The notes: generated by a model not told the origin, from the letters alone. A stretch of DNA of 64,000 bases from Gyrodactylus bullatarudis (GCA_012064415.1 SSNU01000247.1:1302629-1366628), one strand, 5' to 3'. Shown: positions 37,957 through 52,000, counted from the first letter of the stretch. Translations and numbers: made by a program.

Positions 37957-38331
37957 CAGGTACCTGAATAACAGAGATATTTTTAAAGTAAATATTCTAG
38001 AGTGATGTATTCTATCAGGAGTGATGTGGAAAAGAAGAGAGTTGAAAAATAAAATTCATTTTATTCACAAATAATAATAATAATAATCGCTTATAAACTC
38101 TAGAGAAATATAGAGTCAACAAACCTTTAGTATGATGTATTAGAAACGGATAACTTTTCAAAGAAATTAAAATCTATATAGCTGAGAAAATTGAAACAAA
38201 ACATTTGAGTCAATAGAAGTGTGTAGTATTTAATAACAATCTATGTTTTAATTATCACAGTTGAAAAGTTTACTCCAAAACAGAGAAGGGTGGTTGGGGT
38301 TGGGAGTATTGAACAAAGTGGGCAGTTCGAG
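37957..38331. other. spacer upstream of AIP
   Basis: A 375-bp spacer between the stop codon of the 292-residue gene and the AIP start codon. A TTATTCAG splice-acceptor-like site sits 8 bp before the AIP ATG, suggesting a spliced 5' UTR or trans-splice site. An ATAATAATAATAATAAT tract is present. Confidence 0.4.
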
Positions 38332-41300
38332 CTACATCTTCATGCCAACCATGGAAATGAGATAATCTATTTTTGCCTCGAGAATCTTTAGACGCTGGTC
38401 AATCCTTCGACTGTAATCTGGAAAGGAAAGATTTGTCCGAGAATGAATTTTTAATTCACAACAATATAGAAAAAAGACATGGTAACTGACAGCCTTCATA
38501 TTATAATTAGATGAGAATTGATTTTATCTCACCGATATACATTTGCATTAGAATACTTCTACATAGACTTTCCTCAAGTACACACACACACGAGCGAAAG
38601 AGAGATACAAGAAGGGACTTACTTTTGCAGAAGAAATTAATGTGTAGTAAGCAAATCCCTGTACTATATATGAGACTGTTCCTTACTCAGATTAAATCTG
38701 TATTTCCTCAGATAATCAATAGATGTATATATACTTATTAATAGTATGTGTACATAATAGATGGGATGGAATAGAATCGGATTAAAACTTGGGGATTTTA
38801 TTAAAAAGGTAAAGGATGTAGAATCGAGACAAAGGCTCATCTTGAATGAAACATTCCCACTTGTAGCAACAAAAAAAGTAATAAAAAAAGATATTATACG
38901 AATAATACATGGATTAAGTTGACAATGTAACGCAAACGAGACAAGTCCTTATGGAGAGACAAGAGTCGAGCTTGTCTGATTGGTGAAAATTCCAGTTGTA
39001 TTTAATTCTAAAGAGTTAAGAATGGATATTGACGAATCCATTTATGAAACACAATAGGGCGATTAGGTGAAAAGAATCGGGGAGTAATTCATCCACATTA
39101 TAACTACAGAAGAGTATTTCAATTATTATTATTATTATTATTATTATAGAAAGGTACAGTATAGCATAATATCATTTGATTGTGGATTTAATTTTTAGAC
39201 TTTCAAGTGGATGTTATTAATTTAATTAATGAGACAAATTCTAAATTGAATTCATTTGATTATAATTATTACATCAAATTACTAGAGAAAAATTCAATTA
39301 TCTATTCATTATTGCTGGTAATTTATCAGACGTTATTAAACATTGTAAGGAAGGATGAACTTTTGGAAATGCAAATTTTTTCCATAATCTCTTGGCCGGT
39401 AAAAATGCTATTTTTCCACATGAGAAATTTTTTACTATTATTTTGCTACGTTCATAATAATGTACTTGGATATAAATTCTTGATTTAGAATAAAAGGCCC
39501 AAGTTTGATGCCTTAAGATTGAGTATTAGCATCTCAATAAACATAAGATTTAAGTCAAATGACTTAGTTTAGTACTGTTTTGTGAAAAGTTGTATTGAAC
39601 TAGATACATATATGCTGACAATTTGATAAAAAGGTTGAATCCAAAAATTTCCTACTTTTGAAAAATAACTTTACTAAGAAAATGCAATTTAAAACAAAGC
39701 TCAAAGAATCTTTCCTTTTTGTTTGAATATATATTATTTGTCGATATTATGAAAAAAAATAAGTCCAACCAATTTATCAATTACCACCATTTGAGCCAAC
39801 AAATGAGGATTAATTTAGTCTCAAAAGAAGGAAGATTTTCAGGAATGAGCACCGATGTCTTTGATTGTCGACTTTATAACTATGCAGCTCAACGGTTGAT
39901 CAAGTTTCAATGACGGAGTTTCAGTGAGTATTTCTGTTGATTCTTATGGGATTCGCTTTTAGTTTTATGCTCAAATCGTATATCTATATGTGTCCAATCT
40001 AAGTTTCAAAGAGTTTATCCTGTCCTTTCTTCCTTCAAAAACTATCTCACTTTTTGTAATTGACATAATTTTACCAAATACATTTTCTCGTATATACTCA
40101 CCAATTTGTTGTCTTTTCCTCTCTAATGAAGATCAGGGGTTTTAAAATGTGCTGAAGATGGATTTGGCACTCATTTTCCCCTGAAAACAGTGAATTTTCC
40201 CATTTTCACAAAAACTAACTTATTTTCCTATCTAAATGTATAGAAATCACTTGCTGCATTTTGATTGGTCGAGATAAATAATACTTAATTAGGGGGGGGG
40301 AGTATTAGTAATTACTCGTGTTCCAATAAAAATAATATGTTCCAATAAAAAAAATTCTTCTGTAATATGGGGAATTTAGTTTATTGCTATTTTTGAAATT
40401 CGATTTTGTTAAAATTTTCTATTTTTCAGAATAACAATGCTATTTTTTGACCGCCCTAATAATCTCCCACCGAGATATTCACGATATCAACGATTGTAAG
40501 GCCATGGCAATATTTAGACTTGGATGAAATTACGTAAAGCTGATGAAAGAGCCTGTAATTTTTTATTAAAAAATAATCTTTGTGCTATCTCGAAATCCTT
40601 TCACCACACCAACCCTTTAAATGATTCTGGTATTAGATAATCAAAATTTCGGAAATTTTCAAATTTTGAACGTTCTCATGATTTATATTTTCATTTAAAA
40701 TTTCTCATTCTTTTGTATGCAAAATCCAAAAAATAAATTTAACTGCGTGAAATTAGTATTTGAAAAATTTTCCCATTATCCCTAAAATCGTAAATTTTTC
40801 CCAAATTGACTGGATTTTTTCAGGGTGAATTCAGAATATTTCTCTAATCATAATTTGACGTGAAATCTGATTCATCAAGATCATGTCCAATGATTCAATA
40901 ATAATTCGTAGTAAAATTGAAAAATGGTGGCGCAAATTTGACATCTTCAATAAAAAATATGCATATATAAATAATATTAAAAATAAGAATCTTTCCTTCT
41001 TCTTTTATTTTCTGTTAAAAGAACGCAAAAAATTCCAAAAGTTGACCCTATTATGTAGGCATTTTTCAAATTTCGATTTGACGCCAGATCCTCTTTTTTG
41101 AACTTTGAGCTGAACATTTTTATTGCCTGAAAGTAAAAGAGTGGTCGAAAGAGCTTTTCCTGAATAAGAATTAAGTCGAATAGACCAATTAAACTTTCTA
41201 GGGATTTTGAATGATCGAAATTTCATTGATTTTCAAATAGTGAAAATGATCAAGAAACCTCTGAGACCCCCCCCTACTTTCAGAACGATAAAAATTGAGT

Positions 41301-44300
41301 TTCATGTCGAAATATGGAAAAAAAAATTTAGTTTATTGAATTTAAAACAATAGAGTTTAATCATGTTAGTAAAAAAAAATATGATAAATGAAAGAGTGAT
41401 GTATTGATTATCATCGTCAGGCGAGGTGGTGTGTCTCTGATCTGTAGAATTAATCTTTTTAAATTAGGTTTCCCGATAGAGTTGTAAATTCATTCCAGTG
41501 CATAAGAGGGATCAAATGTAATTTATAGAAATATCAGATGCTTCTTAATCTTTGATTAATACTAAACCTAATTGCCATGAAGATGAGAATTTACTATTTT
41601 TACAAAAAACTCAATATTTTTCTCCGGATTCACAGAGAAAAAATAATTTTTTGAATTTTAAAACGGAATAAGCTAATAAGATGTGGATATTCGAAAAAAT
41701 TCCAAAAATCTTCAATCTGACAAAAATTAGGCCGTTTTTCGAATTTCGAAAATGTACCAAATTTCCACTTTTGAACCCAAAATTTTCATCGATTTTGATG
41801 ATTCAAAGCAGTTAAGTGGTAATAATTTGGATCAGCATTGAACAAAGAATTAGAATTAACCTGCAGAAGTTCACTAAAGTTCGTCATTACTGTGGGAAAT
41901 CGAACCATTTGAATTTTTTTATTATCATGAAGGCAAATTATCCAAAATCTGGAAGTCTTACTTTTTCTCGGAAACAGTAAGATCTCTGCTATCTCTATTC
42001 TAAATTCTAATTCTTCGTTCAATGTTGATCCAAATTATCATCACTTAACTGCTTTGAATCATCAAAATCGATGAAAATTTTGGGTTCAAAAGTGGAAAAT
42101 ATCCACATCTTATTAGCTCATTCCGTTTTAAAATTCAAAAAATTATTTTTCCCTGTGAATTCGGAGAAAAATATTGAGTTTTTTGTAAAAATAGTAAATT
42201 CTCATCTTCATGTCAACTAGGCTTATAATGATTAGGATAGAAATTCGGAAATTCAGCATTTTTAACGAAAAAAAGCAAAGATAAATCTTACAAAAAGTAC
42301 TGAAAATTTTTACAGCTATCAGAAAGCTCCAACAAGAGAGGATGATACCAGCTAGTTCATGTTCACCCGTATTCAAAATAGCAAAATTATTAAAATACTT
42401 TCACTACAGGAAGTTGACGATTAAATGAACTGTAATGTATACTTTAACAAAATTAAATTAAAATTAGTAAAGATGAATTGCTGAAAAGGATCCAAGGTTG
42501 GCATATTCTTGCTGATGAAAAACTTTCTTATGTCTTATAGGCAATAACATTTCCGTGAGAATCTATCAACTGAACCAAATTATTTTGAATTCCATATAAA
42601 AGAATAGAATCTGAAAGCACCAGTTCAATCTGACGAAAAAAGACCTCAATGAGAATAGTTTTACAAATTACCTTTTTGGAATTAACTCATTTTTTATAGT
42701 CCTTTTTTTGCCTAAACTTTAGGGTCCTAAAAAAAGGAATAGCGTCCTATTTTTGATGCTCTAATGATGATAGATAAACTCAGATTCTTCAGAGGACAAA
42801 TTCCTCGAAACGTCAGAATCTTCTTCCCGAAAAGTGGGAATCTATCATTTTCCAAATCCAAAATAAACTAATTTCCTTATAAATGAATCAAGAAGCATTT
42901 TTTATATCAACTAGCCTTAGTTGGAAGATCCTTAACAACTATTCCATCCATTCATAGTAGAGAAAGTCAAAATTTTCCAGCCTTTTTTCTTTTTAAAGAT
43001 ACTAAGCATTTTTCCTAAGAACCATACGTTTTCGAGTTCATTCTGATTTAATAAATCCCGATAATAAATAACAATAATAATAAATGACAATTTTCTAGGG
43101 ATGTGCCAAAATTTCTTCAACGAATTTCACTACGAGATATAACACAATTAAGATTTTTGAATAGTCTATTCATGGAAAATAAAAGTCTGTATTACCCTAA
43201 TTCAAAGCATTATAGAGAGATTCTGATTACTCAGAATCAAGAACTTATCTATTTGAGAAATTAAAATAAATGAGAACTTACCTTCCTCGGGACTTTTGGT
43301 CTTTTTGTCGTCTTCCTCAGAGTCTGAAAAATACTGTTTCTCGCGTACATTCTTGAGCAAGATCTTCATTGATTCTCTCACTTCAGCCTGAAAAAAGAGA
43401 AAAAAACACCTTAGAGTAAGACTAAGAGTTAGTTTGTAGAAATTGCTGGAAAACTCCCATTATAAAGGAGAGGAGAGAATTTATGCCTCAAGACATACGT
43501 CTCTCTTACAAGAAGAATTTTACTTTGTATGTGTAAAAAGGGAGTGAATTAGCTCGGGAGTAGGATGGATAATTTGGGTACAGATTGAGGTTATGCACAT
43601 ACATTTGGTGGATATAGACCAAGGGCATTAATTTTTATTCCCAAGGAAACCAGATCTATTAGAGTTGAATTATATTTAGGAAACTAAAGTGTGAGAAAAG
43701 AGTGGGCCCCAGGAAGAAAATAGATAGACTAGAAACATCTTTACAGATATAAATTATTATAATCCTGACATTATTCCAGTGAGCTATCCTGAACTGAATA
43801 AAGCAACAGAGATTTTATATCAATTAGCTAAAAATAATCGTTTGAAGATTGAATCGTTTTTTATGATTGAATAATTCACGTAAATTCTCATATACGTCCG
43901 AAAATCCACTTAAAATCATATTAAAATAGAAATAAAAGATATATTTAACACCAAATACGTATTTCTTAAAGGATCCTCAGTGGTATCACTTTAAAAATGA
44001 TAAGAGTTAAATAATTGAATGAAAATAATAATTTACAATTTTGAAAGAAATAGTAAAAGTTTAAGAATTAAGAATATATGCAAACTGAGAAAACACCAAA
44101 ACTCTTCATTAAACAGGAAAACCACGTAGCTTTAATTTCAAGTTTTTCCGTTTTATACAAAAACCCTGGGGATGACAACATAGATGTATGGGTAAAGGAG
44201 AAATTCTTTATCAATCAATACAAACCCAATCTATGTGTTCATATAATCTTCAACTACCTTGGCTTATGTGAGCTTTTTCACTTTTCCACTGTTGCTATTT

Positions 44301-47300
44301 AATGGAGAGTTTTGGTGTTTTTTCAGCTTGCATTTATTCTTATTTCTAAAACTTTTACTATTTCTTTCATATTTGTAAATTATTATTTTCATTCAATTAT
44401 TTAACTCTTATCATTTTTAAAGTGATACCACTGATGATCCTTTAAATATATCTTTTATTTCTATTTTAATATGATTTTAAGTGGATTTTCGGACGTATTT
44501 GAGAATTTACGTGAATTATTCAATCATAAAAAATATCAGATAAATGAACCGATGCATACTTAATTTTCACAATACCTAAATCATAGAAAGCAATTTTATA
44601 TAATAAGCCATGGTAAATTAATCTGATAGAGCCTTTTTACAGGAATCATCCCATCTTATATTAAAGATATAAACGACCGGTCGAGTACCAGATGATTCTA
44701 GAGTCTTTTTCATCCACAAGTTTAAATTAATTGTAAGTGACAACACTTTACTATAATTTGAATGATATTACTCTTTTTATCCATTCATTGATCAATGATA
44801 GTAATCGATAATTCAGAGAGAAAAAATAATTTTTTTGTTTTCTAAATATGACAAGCTTTTGTTAGGATTATGTGTTGTTTTTCCAAGATCAAAGTAAAAC
44901 TCTTTGTTCACACTCTTAACTTAGCCCAAGTTAGTAATCTAGCTGCAATGAACATTTCCTAAGTTTTTGGTAGAGATTAGCATTCATTTTAATAAGGCAT
45001 AGAATTTGATCGAGATTAATTTCTGTAAAAGATTTTTATATCAAAGATTTGTCAATAATAATGAATAATTCAGAATTCTATCCAGCTAATGAATATAAAC
45101 TATGTATTATATAGTCTTGTTTGGGAGGAGAATAGAGGTGGAATTCTGTACAAGTCAAGATATTTTTCCTCTGTGATGACCAAGATATATTTTTTGAATT
45201 CTTTTATTTTCTCAATTACCTACTGATTAGTAAACATTTTCAGGGGGTAGGGATCCCTGTTTTAAACTTATCTTGTGGACATTTTGCTAATTTTTGATTG
45301 GCTCAAATTTTAATTTCGAGTTGAGTTTTTTTATAAGTTCCTAATTCATTTACAAAAAAGGTAGGCAATCTCTCAAGATAAATTTGAATAACGATAAAAG
45401 AGATGGATATCCCCTCTACTTGAGAGAGAAAGATATGCTTCACTTCTGTAGAAATTATCAATAATGCAAATGAGGAGTCCATGAGAAGAGAGACTTTAAT
45501 TTCTTTACACTTGGTAGCTTTCATGCAGATTAAAATATTCATTTATCAAGGTAATTATTTATAATTTTTTTAAATTCTAACCTTAATTTTCATAATAAAT
45601 TATAGCTATAATCAGATATAACTATAACATCAGAGTTGAGACTACCATAATCATAACTTTATTCTCAGAAATACTAAACCCGATTCTTCTTTTTTTAGCA
45701 AGCAAAAAATATATGTCAACGCTGGAATCTCACACTATCAAGCTGCATACGTCACTATCTCCTACATCATTTCCGAAAAGATGACGTCAACTGCTATAGA
45801 CGCTATCAGTAATGTCCGCGAATTGATCTATTTTTTTACTCCTCACAATTTTCAAAGGTCATTTTCGATATATAAAAACAATAACTTTGAATCTAATTTT
45901 CATCTAAACTACATATTTTTTAGGTCCAATTGAACGAAATTTGCAGAATCTCACGACAAGACCAGCCAGCCCCCCTTCAACGTGACATTTTTTAATCATC
46001 TATTGCTATTTTTACGCATTGAATAACAGTATTGTATTACTTTTGGGTTTTCTAGGTTTAAGAGTGATTTTAATTAACTCGCACAAGTGGGATATATTAT
46101 TAATCAGGTTAGAAGTAACGTAATTGCTTTTATTTCCTTGGATAATGAAGAAAATGCATATTATGATTCTTAAAAACAATTCTTTTGGTGATCCTTCAAG
46201 TTTAAAGTGTTATTCTAATACATTATGGTGAATTTACCAAATGAATCTTACTAGTAAACAGAATGAGAATATGAAAAATTATTATCTTCAAGTTGAGTAA
46301 CTTATTTAACATTTTATACGATCTCATTACATCAGAAAAGGCAGATGAGAGTTTAATGAAATGAATGAAATACCGCGTGCTAAATTTGAACCTTAATAAA
46401 AAAATCGTGTAGTTTCAAACGGATTTCAAAACAGGTAGAATAGCTGGGTAAAATAAGAAATTTTAACTTGAATTAAATACGCTGGATACTTTGAATAAGG
46501 GGAAAGTCTCAAGAGTTGACTCAGAGATTATCTTTTAATTTTTTTGTTGAAATTAGATGAATAAAGGGGTTAATTGATTACAACGAGAGAAAGTTATTAG
46601 ATTAATGGAAACTAAATCAAAGGAAAATATTTAAAAGAGGGAAATGTTCCAAAGAACTTTCTATTTAAAGAACTATAGACGGAGATTAAGAGAGATAAAG
46701 ATGGAGGGAACATGAATATGACTATATAAAATGTAAATATAAATGCAATAATGATGAATGGACAAAAGATTAAATCTAATTACAGGAAGAAAATAATATT
46801 ACTCAATAATCTATCTATTATTTAGAATTTATCAATCATTATATATACACTATAATGTAGTATGATAAAGTTCCGTGTACAAGATTACTGTATTGATTTG
46901 TTCAAATCTTTTAAGCTAAACACTATGACCGCAATATACACGGTATCTTATTATCATGTATTATCACTGATAAATTATCAGAAATGAATTAGGGATTTTC
47001 AAAATTATCTAGTTAATCTAATGAAACCGTGAATTTTCAAGTAAAATAATGAATGAATTTATTTTCCATTACTCCAAAAAAAATTACCTGAAAGTACACA
47101 TCAAGCATAGATCGTTTAGCAGTCCTATTTGAGATCTGGCCTTTTTTTATTTGTAAAATATTTTCTAGTTATTTCCAAAACTGACGATAAATTTAGTAAT
47201 ATCCTCTGTCAGAATTTGAATTCTTATTGGATCACTGAATTGCATACTTTTTCGTTAGCATAATGAAAAATAAATTCCTCCACTACTTTACCTGAAAATT

Positions 47301-48912
47301 CACGGTTTCATTAGATTAACTGGGTAATTCATTACTTACTTTAAGTGTACATACAAGGTTATATTTTATCAGGTCTTTCTTGACTCTACTTGACCTAAAT
47401 ACAGAGGAACCAAAGATTTCCATTGATACATTTAAAATTTTCTTTCGGATACAGTCACAATAGTTAATTTAGAGCAAAGTGAAGGACAATGAGAGTATTT
47501 TCCTAGAATAGTGGAGTTCAAGTAATAGACTATACAGAATCTATAGTAAAGATGGACAGAAGAATTTCAGCAATGATCATTGATCAATATAATGGGAACA
47601 TGAATTTTATTTTTTAAAGCGATTTTAAAATATAAATGATAATGGAAAAATTCGTTTGTAAAGCATTATTATTGAACATGGGAAAAGGATATTTATAAAA
47701 TACCTTCAGTCTATGAGAAAAAAATACACATTAGAGAAAACTTTTTCTTTTCTCATGATCAATGTTACGTGTAAGATTAATTTTTAGATTGATTTTCACA
47801 GAGAGATAGCTGAGAATTTTATTGCAATTCCTACTTGATCGAATGATTTATTAAACACGAAATACTCACTGTAACCTTTGAATTCAAGTTGTGTTTATCA
47901 CTTTCAAGGGCACACAACATGTGATGAGTGAGATCTTTGATGACATCCATGTGATTTGTATCAATGGTTGAGATTTGATTTTGCCTCAGAGTTATATCAT
48001 GACTTGGCAACATGAGATTTTGCTTGAATTTCGTCTCATTGCATGATTTGTTACGAATTTGAACATTAATCAAATTAAGGAACAAATCAATGTTATCTTC
48101 CAAAACAAACTAGAAAATAAAGATGTCACACAAAAAACGAAAATATGAAACTATTCTCCTTTCAAACAAATGAGAGTTGGAGCTGAATCCATTCAGACAC
48201 ATCAATATATTGATAGTTTTGCCTCTCGACTAGCTTAATTAGATTAAAAATTCTTATTATTCCGAATTAATTGCTGAATTGTATCTCTGTTAAATTCATA
48301 TGAGGTTTAATGAAGTTTTGTAGTGGGTTGAAGAGTAAGTTTCCAAGCCAACATAGTTGTAAATTTTATTGGTTCGATAAATGATAGCTTCTTTAAGTGC
48401 AAGAAACTCACACGAATTATTATTTCTTTAGTCTCTTCGAGGGGAATGAAATAAGTGTGAAAATTATTTTCTTCCTTGGTTGAATATGTGATAGGTCGAC
48501 TATTTCGATATTGGCGAAAGCTTTTTGTCTTTTCTGTCATACCCATATGAGGCGTTGAGATATTTTTTCTACTTCCGAACGATGCTTTTGACGTATAATC
48601 TGAGCCGTTAATAAATTCCACGTTCTCTTGTGAAGAAACGACAAGGACAGAAGCGAAAACATCCTGAGTATCATTAACCAATGTTAACTTGATATCACAA
48701 GGGTAAAGTTTTGGCAATTCTGGATGGAGAAAGGCTCTCAGTTTAACTGGCCTATGATTTATTTTAGGTGGTGAACTATCATTTAGTTATGTCAAGTTGA
48801 CTTACCTTTCTCTGAAGTTATTTTTATCAAGTTTTTTTGAAAAAAGAATTTCATCGAGTTTATTGTTAGAGATTATCTCCCAAGAGGTTGTTATATGTAA
48901 AGACTTGTTCAT
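38332..48912 (-). CDS. unrecognised 292-residue protein with C-terminal coiled coil
   Basis: Five exons: 48912-48806, 48751-48412, 48109-47870, 43387-43282 and 38417-38332. Introns are 54, 302, 4482 and 4864 nt and phase is kept at every junction. I do not recognise the family. The N-terminal half looks beta-rich (RPVKLRAFLHPELPKLY, DIKLTLVNDTQDVFASVLVV), perhaps a C2-like or immunoglobulin-like fold. Then come a polar region, an amphipathic helix (VIKDLTHHMLCALESD), an acidic stretch (FSDSEEDDKK) and a final heptad-like helix (RRIDQRLKILEAKIDYLISM) that predicts a coiled coil. There is no signal peptide or TM. The start ATG follows an in-frame TGA. The gene is divergent from SERINC, with 101 bp between start codons. 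The last two exons are supported only by splice sites, phase and composition. Confidence 0.7.
39122..39148. repeat. ATT microsatellite
   Basis: About nine ATT units in tandem within the last intron of the 292-residue gene. Confidence 0.85.
41576..42214. repeat. fold-back element (family A), copy 1
   Basis: The arms begin and end with ATGAAGATGAGAATTTACTA and its reverse complement, and the homology runs inward for over 200 bp (including GGAATAAGCTAATAAGATGT and AAAATTTTCATCGATTTTGA). The left arm holds about 70 extra bases near 41693-41758 that the right arm lacks. There is no coding capacity. It lies in an intron of the 292-residue gene. Confidence 0.85.
43858..44532. repeat. fold-back element (family B), intact copy
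   Basis: The outer arms are reverse complements: ATGATTGAATAATTCACGTA at the left against TACGTGAATTATTCAATCAT at the right. They continue through CGTCCGAAAATCCACTTAAA, AGAAATAAAAGATATATTTA and a TTTAAAAATGATAAGAGTTA block. The unpaired middle (44130-44310) contains the segment shared with 15.4 kb. It is non-coding. Confidence 0.85.
47012..47321. repeat. fold-back element (family D)
   Basis: GTTAATCTAATGAAACCGTG with AATTTTCA at the left is reverse-complemented by TGAAAATTCACGGTTTCATT with AGATTAAC at the right. Inner parts (AATTTATTTTCCATTA against AATGAAAAATAAATT) also pair. It is about 310 bp, non-coding, in an intron of the 292-residue gene. Confidence 0.75.
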
Positions 48913-49013
48913 TCATATGATTTGTTTCAAAATATTATCTGTTTATATTGGAACAAAAACACTCTTCATTGACTTGTTGTTTGTTGAGAGCACCAATTCG
49001 ATTGCATTGCAAA
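48913..49013. promoter_or_regulatory. short shared upstream region of the 292-residue gene and SERINC
   Basis: Only 101 bp separate two outward-facing start codons, so both 5' UTRs and promoters must overlap here or extend into the neighbouring coding sequences. No core element is obvious. Confidence 0.4.
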
Positions 49014-52000
49014 ATGGGATTCTTTGCTCACCTTGGTTGCTGTTTATTTGGTCCATATCCGGCATGTTTCATTGTCTTCACGCCAAACAGAGAATCACTG
49101 AGTACTAAAATAATGTATTTTCTCCTTCTATTCTTTGTCGGATGCTTGTTTGTCTCTCTAACATTTCTAACGAATTTTGACCTTGGGATAATTTTACGAA
49201 TTGATTATATAACAATTTACCAAATTGGATATGCAGTATTTTTATTTCATTTTATCCTTGCAATCGTCTTGATACGAACTCGTGCAAGTCTGTCTACACG
49301 GGGTAAAATACATCGGGGTTTCTGGTTTTGGAAATTCCTTCTCTTTGGCACGATATGGACAGTAATTTATTTAACAAGAGCCATTAAAAGGTTCTCTGAT
49401 GAGTTTACGTTTTTTGCAATATCGCTCTCTGTGATATTTCTTCTTCTGCAGAGTTACTCTCTTATTGCACTCTGCCTGAAGATCGATAGGTTCATGTGAG
49501 TTCTCCTTTCTGATCTTTGCAATTCTAGCAGCTCTCTTAGATTTATGAAAAGGATATGGTTTAAAATCATCTTCTATACGATGGTCATTAGTATACACCT
49601 GGCCAGTTTGATCTTTTATTCCTATCAAATCTATCGCTACTTTAAATTACTCCAATTTTGCTCGCTCTGGGTGATAATTTTTATATTAAATTTTTTATTT
49701 ACAATCTGGATCATTTCTCTTGTATTAATCTCTCCAAGAGGTGAGTTTTTCTTTTTACTTAACTAATTATTCGTCTAGGTCGGGACCAAAATTTAAACTT
49801 GACTGGATCATTCCTTGCTTTCTACCTGGCCTTTCTAACCTTTCATGCCATTGATCGCCAACCAACTTATGTTAATTCTGACAATATAATTTATTCAATA
49901 TCAAATCACCTAGTCAACAATACCTTTTTCAAAAACATGGGAATTATAGAATTGAGAAAGTCAAGCCATTTCATTGAGACAATCCGCAAAGGGTACAATT
50001 CCACTCTCAGAGAACATGTTAACATGTGTCTCCTCTCAAAGAAGGAATCAACAAATCATTTGGAATTTCTTGGCCTAGTCGTTTCCCTTTTGTCAGTATT
50101 GTTGACAACACTTTACTCCACTTATACATCCTCTTCGGATGCGAAACATTTACAAATACGCTCGTTCAAAGAAAATTTAGAAGATCAAATCTCCTCTTCC
50201 CTAACAGTACGCAATCTCATAAATGAGAAAAATCAGGCCGGAGACAATCCAAAGTCTGAAAAAAGTGAGAACTTTTTTATTTTTTTCTTGTTCTCTTATG
50301 AGATACCATGATTATTAACATTAGATAATATGAAATGTAGACAAATTTACTCTCAATAACCAAGACAGTTTCCATAATGTAGAATGAAAAATCAGACGTA
50401 GAGTTTCATGAATAGTGGAATAATATGGTCTATTCGAAGATGTATGAGGCAATTTCGTACCTTCACACACATCCATTTATTCCTCTCATAGTGGTAACAC
50501 TGTAATATAGGAAGGTTAATCAAGTCATAATAAATCTAACCAGTAATTATACCATAATAGACCATATCATTCCACTATAAAGATGGTTCTTATTTATGAA
50601 TGGATATAAACCTAATTAACATGCAGATGAGTATTTACTTTTTTTTCATAAAACTCAATATTTTTCTCAGGAAAAAAATTCAATCTGACCAAAGTTAGAC
50701 TGTTTTTTTTTGAATTTTGAAAATGCCCCGAATTTCCACTTTTTCAACTTTTAAGCTCAAAATTCTTATCGATTTCAAAGATTTGAAGCAGTTAAGTGCA
50801 GATATTCAAGAAAAGCATTAGACAAAGAATTCGAATCAGACATTGGAGGCAGAGATGAAACTACTGTTTTCAAGAAAAAGTTACACCTTTAAATTTTGGA
50901 TCATTCCCCAATTCAAATTTCTCGATTTCCCACAAAATTGACGAATTTCTGCAGCCGAATTCGAATTCTTTGTCTAATGCTGGTCTTGAAAATCTGCACT
51001 TAACTGCTTCAAATCTTTGAAATCGATAAAAATTTTGAGCTTAAAAGTTGAAAAAGTGGAAATTCGGGGCATTTTCAAAATTCGAAAAAAAACAGTCTAA
51101 TTTTGGTCAGATTGAATTTTTTTTAATTTCCACAACTTATTGGCTCATTTTATCATGGAATTCGGAAAAGTAAATTTTTTCCTGACTTTCCAAAGAAAAT
51201 ATCGAGGTTTTTGTAAAAATAAGTAAATTCTCATCTTCATGTCAGTTAGCTTTACTTTGTCTAGTATCGGTGTATAATTCAAACATTTAAACCCCGATTA
51301 CCAATATAATACTCTAGGTCTATGGTCACATGTGAATCATTCGAATAATTGGTCAAACCTGCGAAAATCCCTGCGTTCCACGGAGAACAAACTGAGCTCT
51401 GATGGAAAAAAGTCAAAAATTTGTCGTTACAAGACTATTGGATTCTCTTGGAAGAACAATCCGATTAAACTTGATAAGAAGGATGAATATCCGGCTCTTT
51501 CCGATTCTCGTTCCCTTCCTGATCTACGACAATGTGACAACCAGCTAAAACGACGTAGTCAAGTCATGAGCTTAATAGCTGAGCCATTCACCAAGAATTC
51601 AGCCATGGTCAAGTCTCCGCCCCCAGAGGATATGAGAAATGTCCGATTTATGTCAGAGATTGATATCCGACAGATAACCATGAATATGAAAAAATCCAAG
51701 AAACGAAGACGTCTACCCTGGATTGTTGAGGAGAAGCGGTTGACTCGCGAGGAAGAAGAGCTTCTAGCCAGACATTTAACTGGTCTATTCGAAGATGACC
51801 TCATGATGCCAGATATTCCGTGTGAGTTTCTTTTAAATCTTTTACACCATCAAGTTGTCTATCAGGAAATCCAAAGTTTATTAATATAGAAAGAACCTTT
51901 TACATTTTTAAACAAATTTGAATTCAATTTGGTGGAAAGCTTTTTTGAATTGATCTCTTCAGAAATTGGGGTTTTTGATCTCAGTGATTATTCACTTTCC

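Noticed and set aside
37903..37964. Alternative terminal exon of the 292-residue gene
   Set aside because: In the required phase it meets a stop within three codons, whereas it joins the AIP gene perfectly.
38511..38741. Plus-strand open frame in the 292-residue gene intron
   Set aside because: Composition is non-protein-like and it includes the ACACACAC tract.
40303..40311. Nine-base G run as a G-quadruplex or telomeric signal
   Set aside because: A single homopolymer tract without further G tracts nearby.
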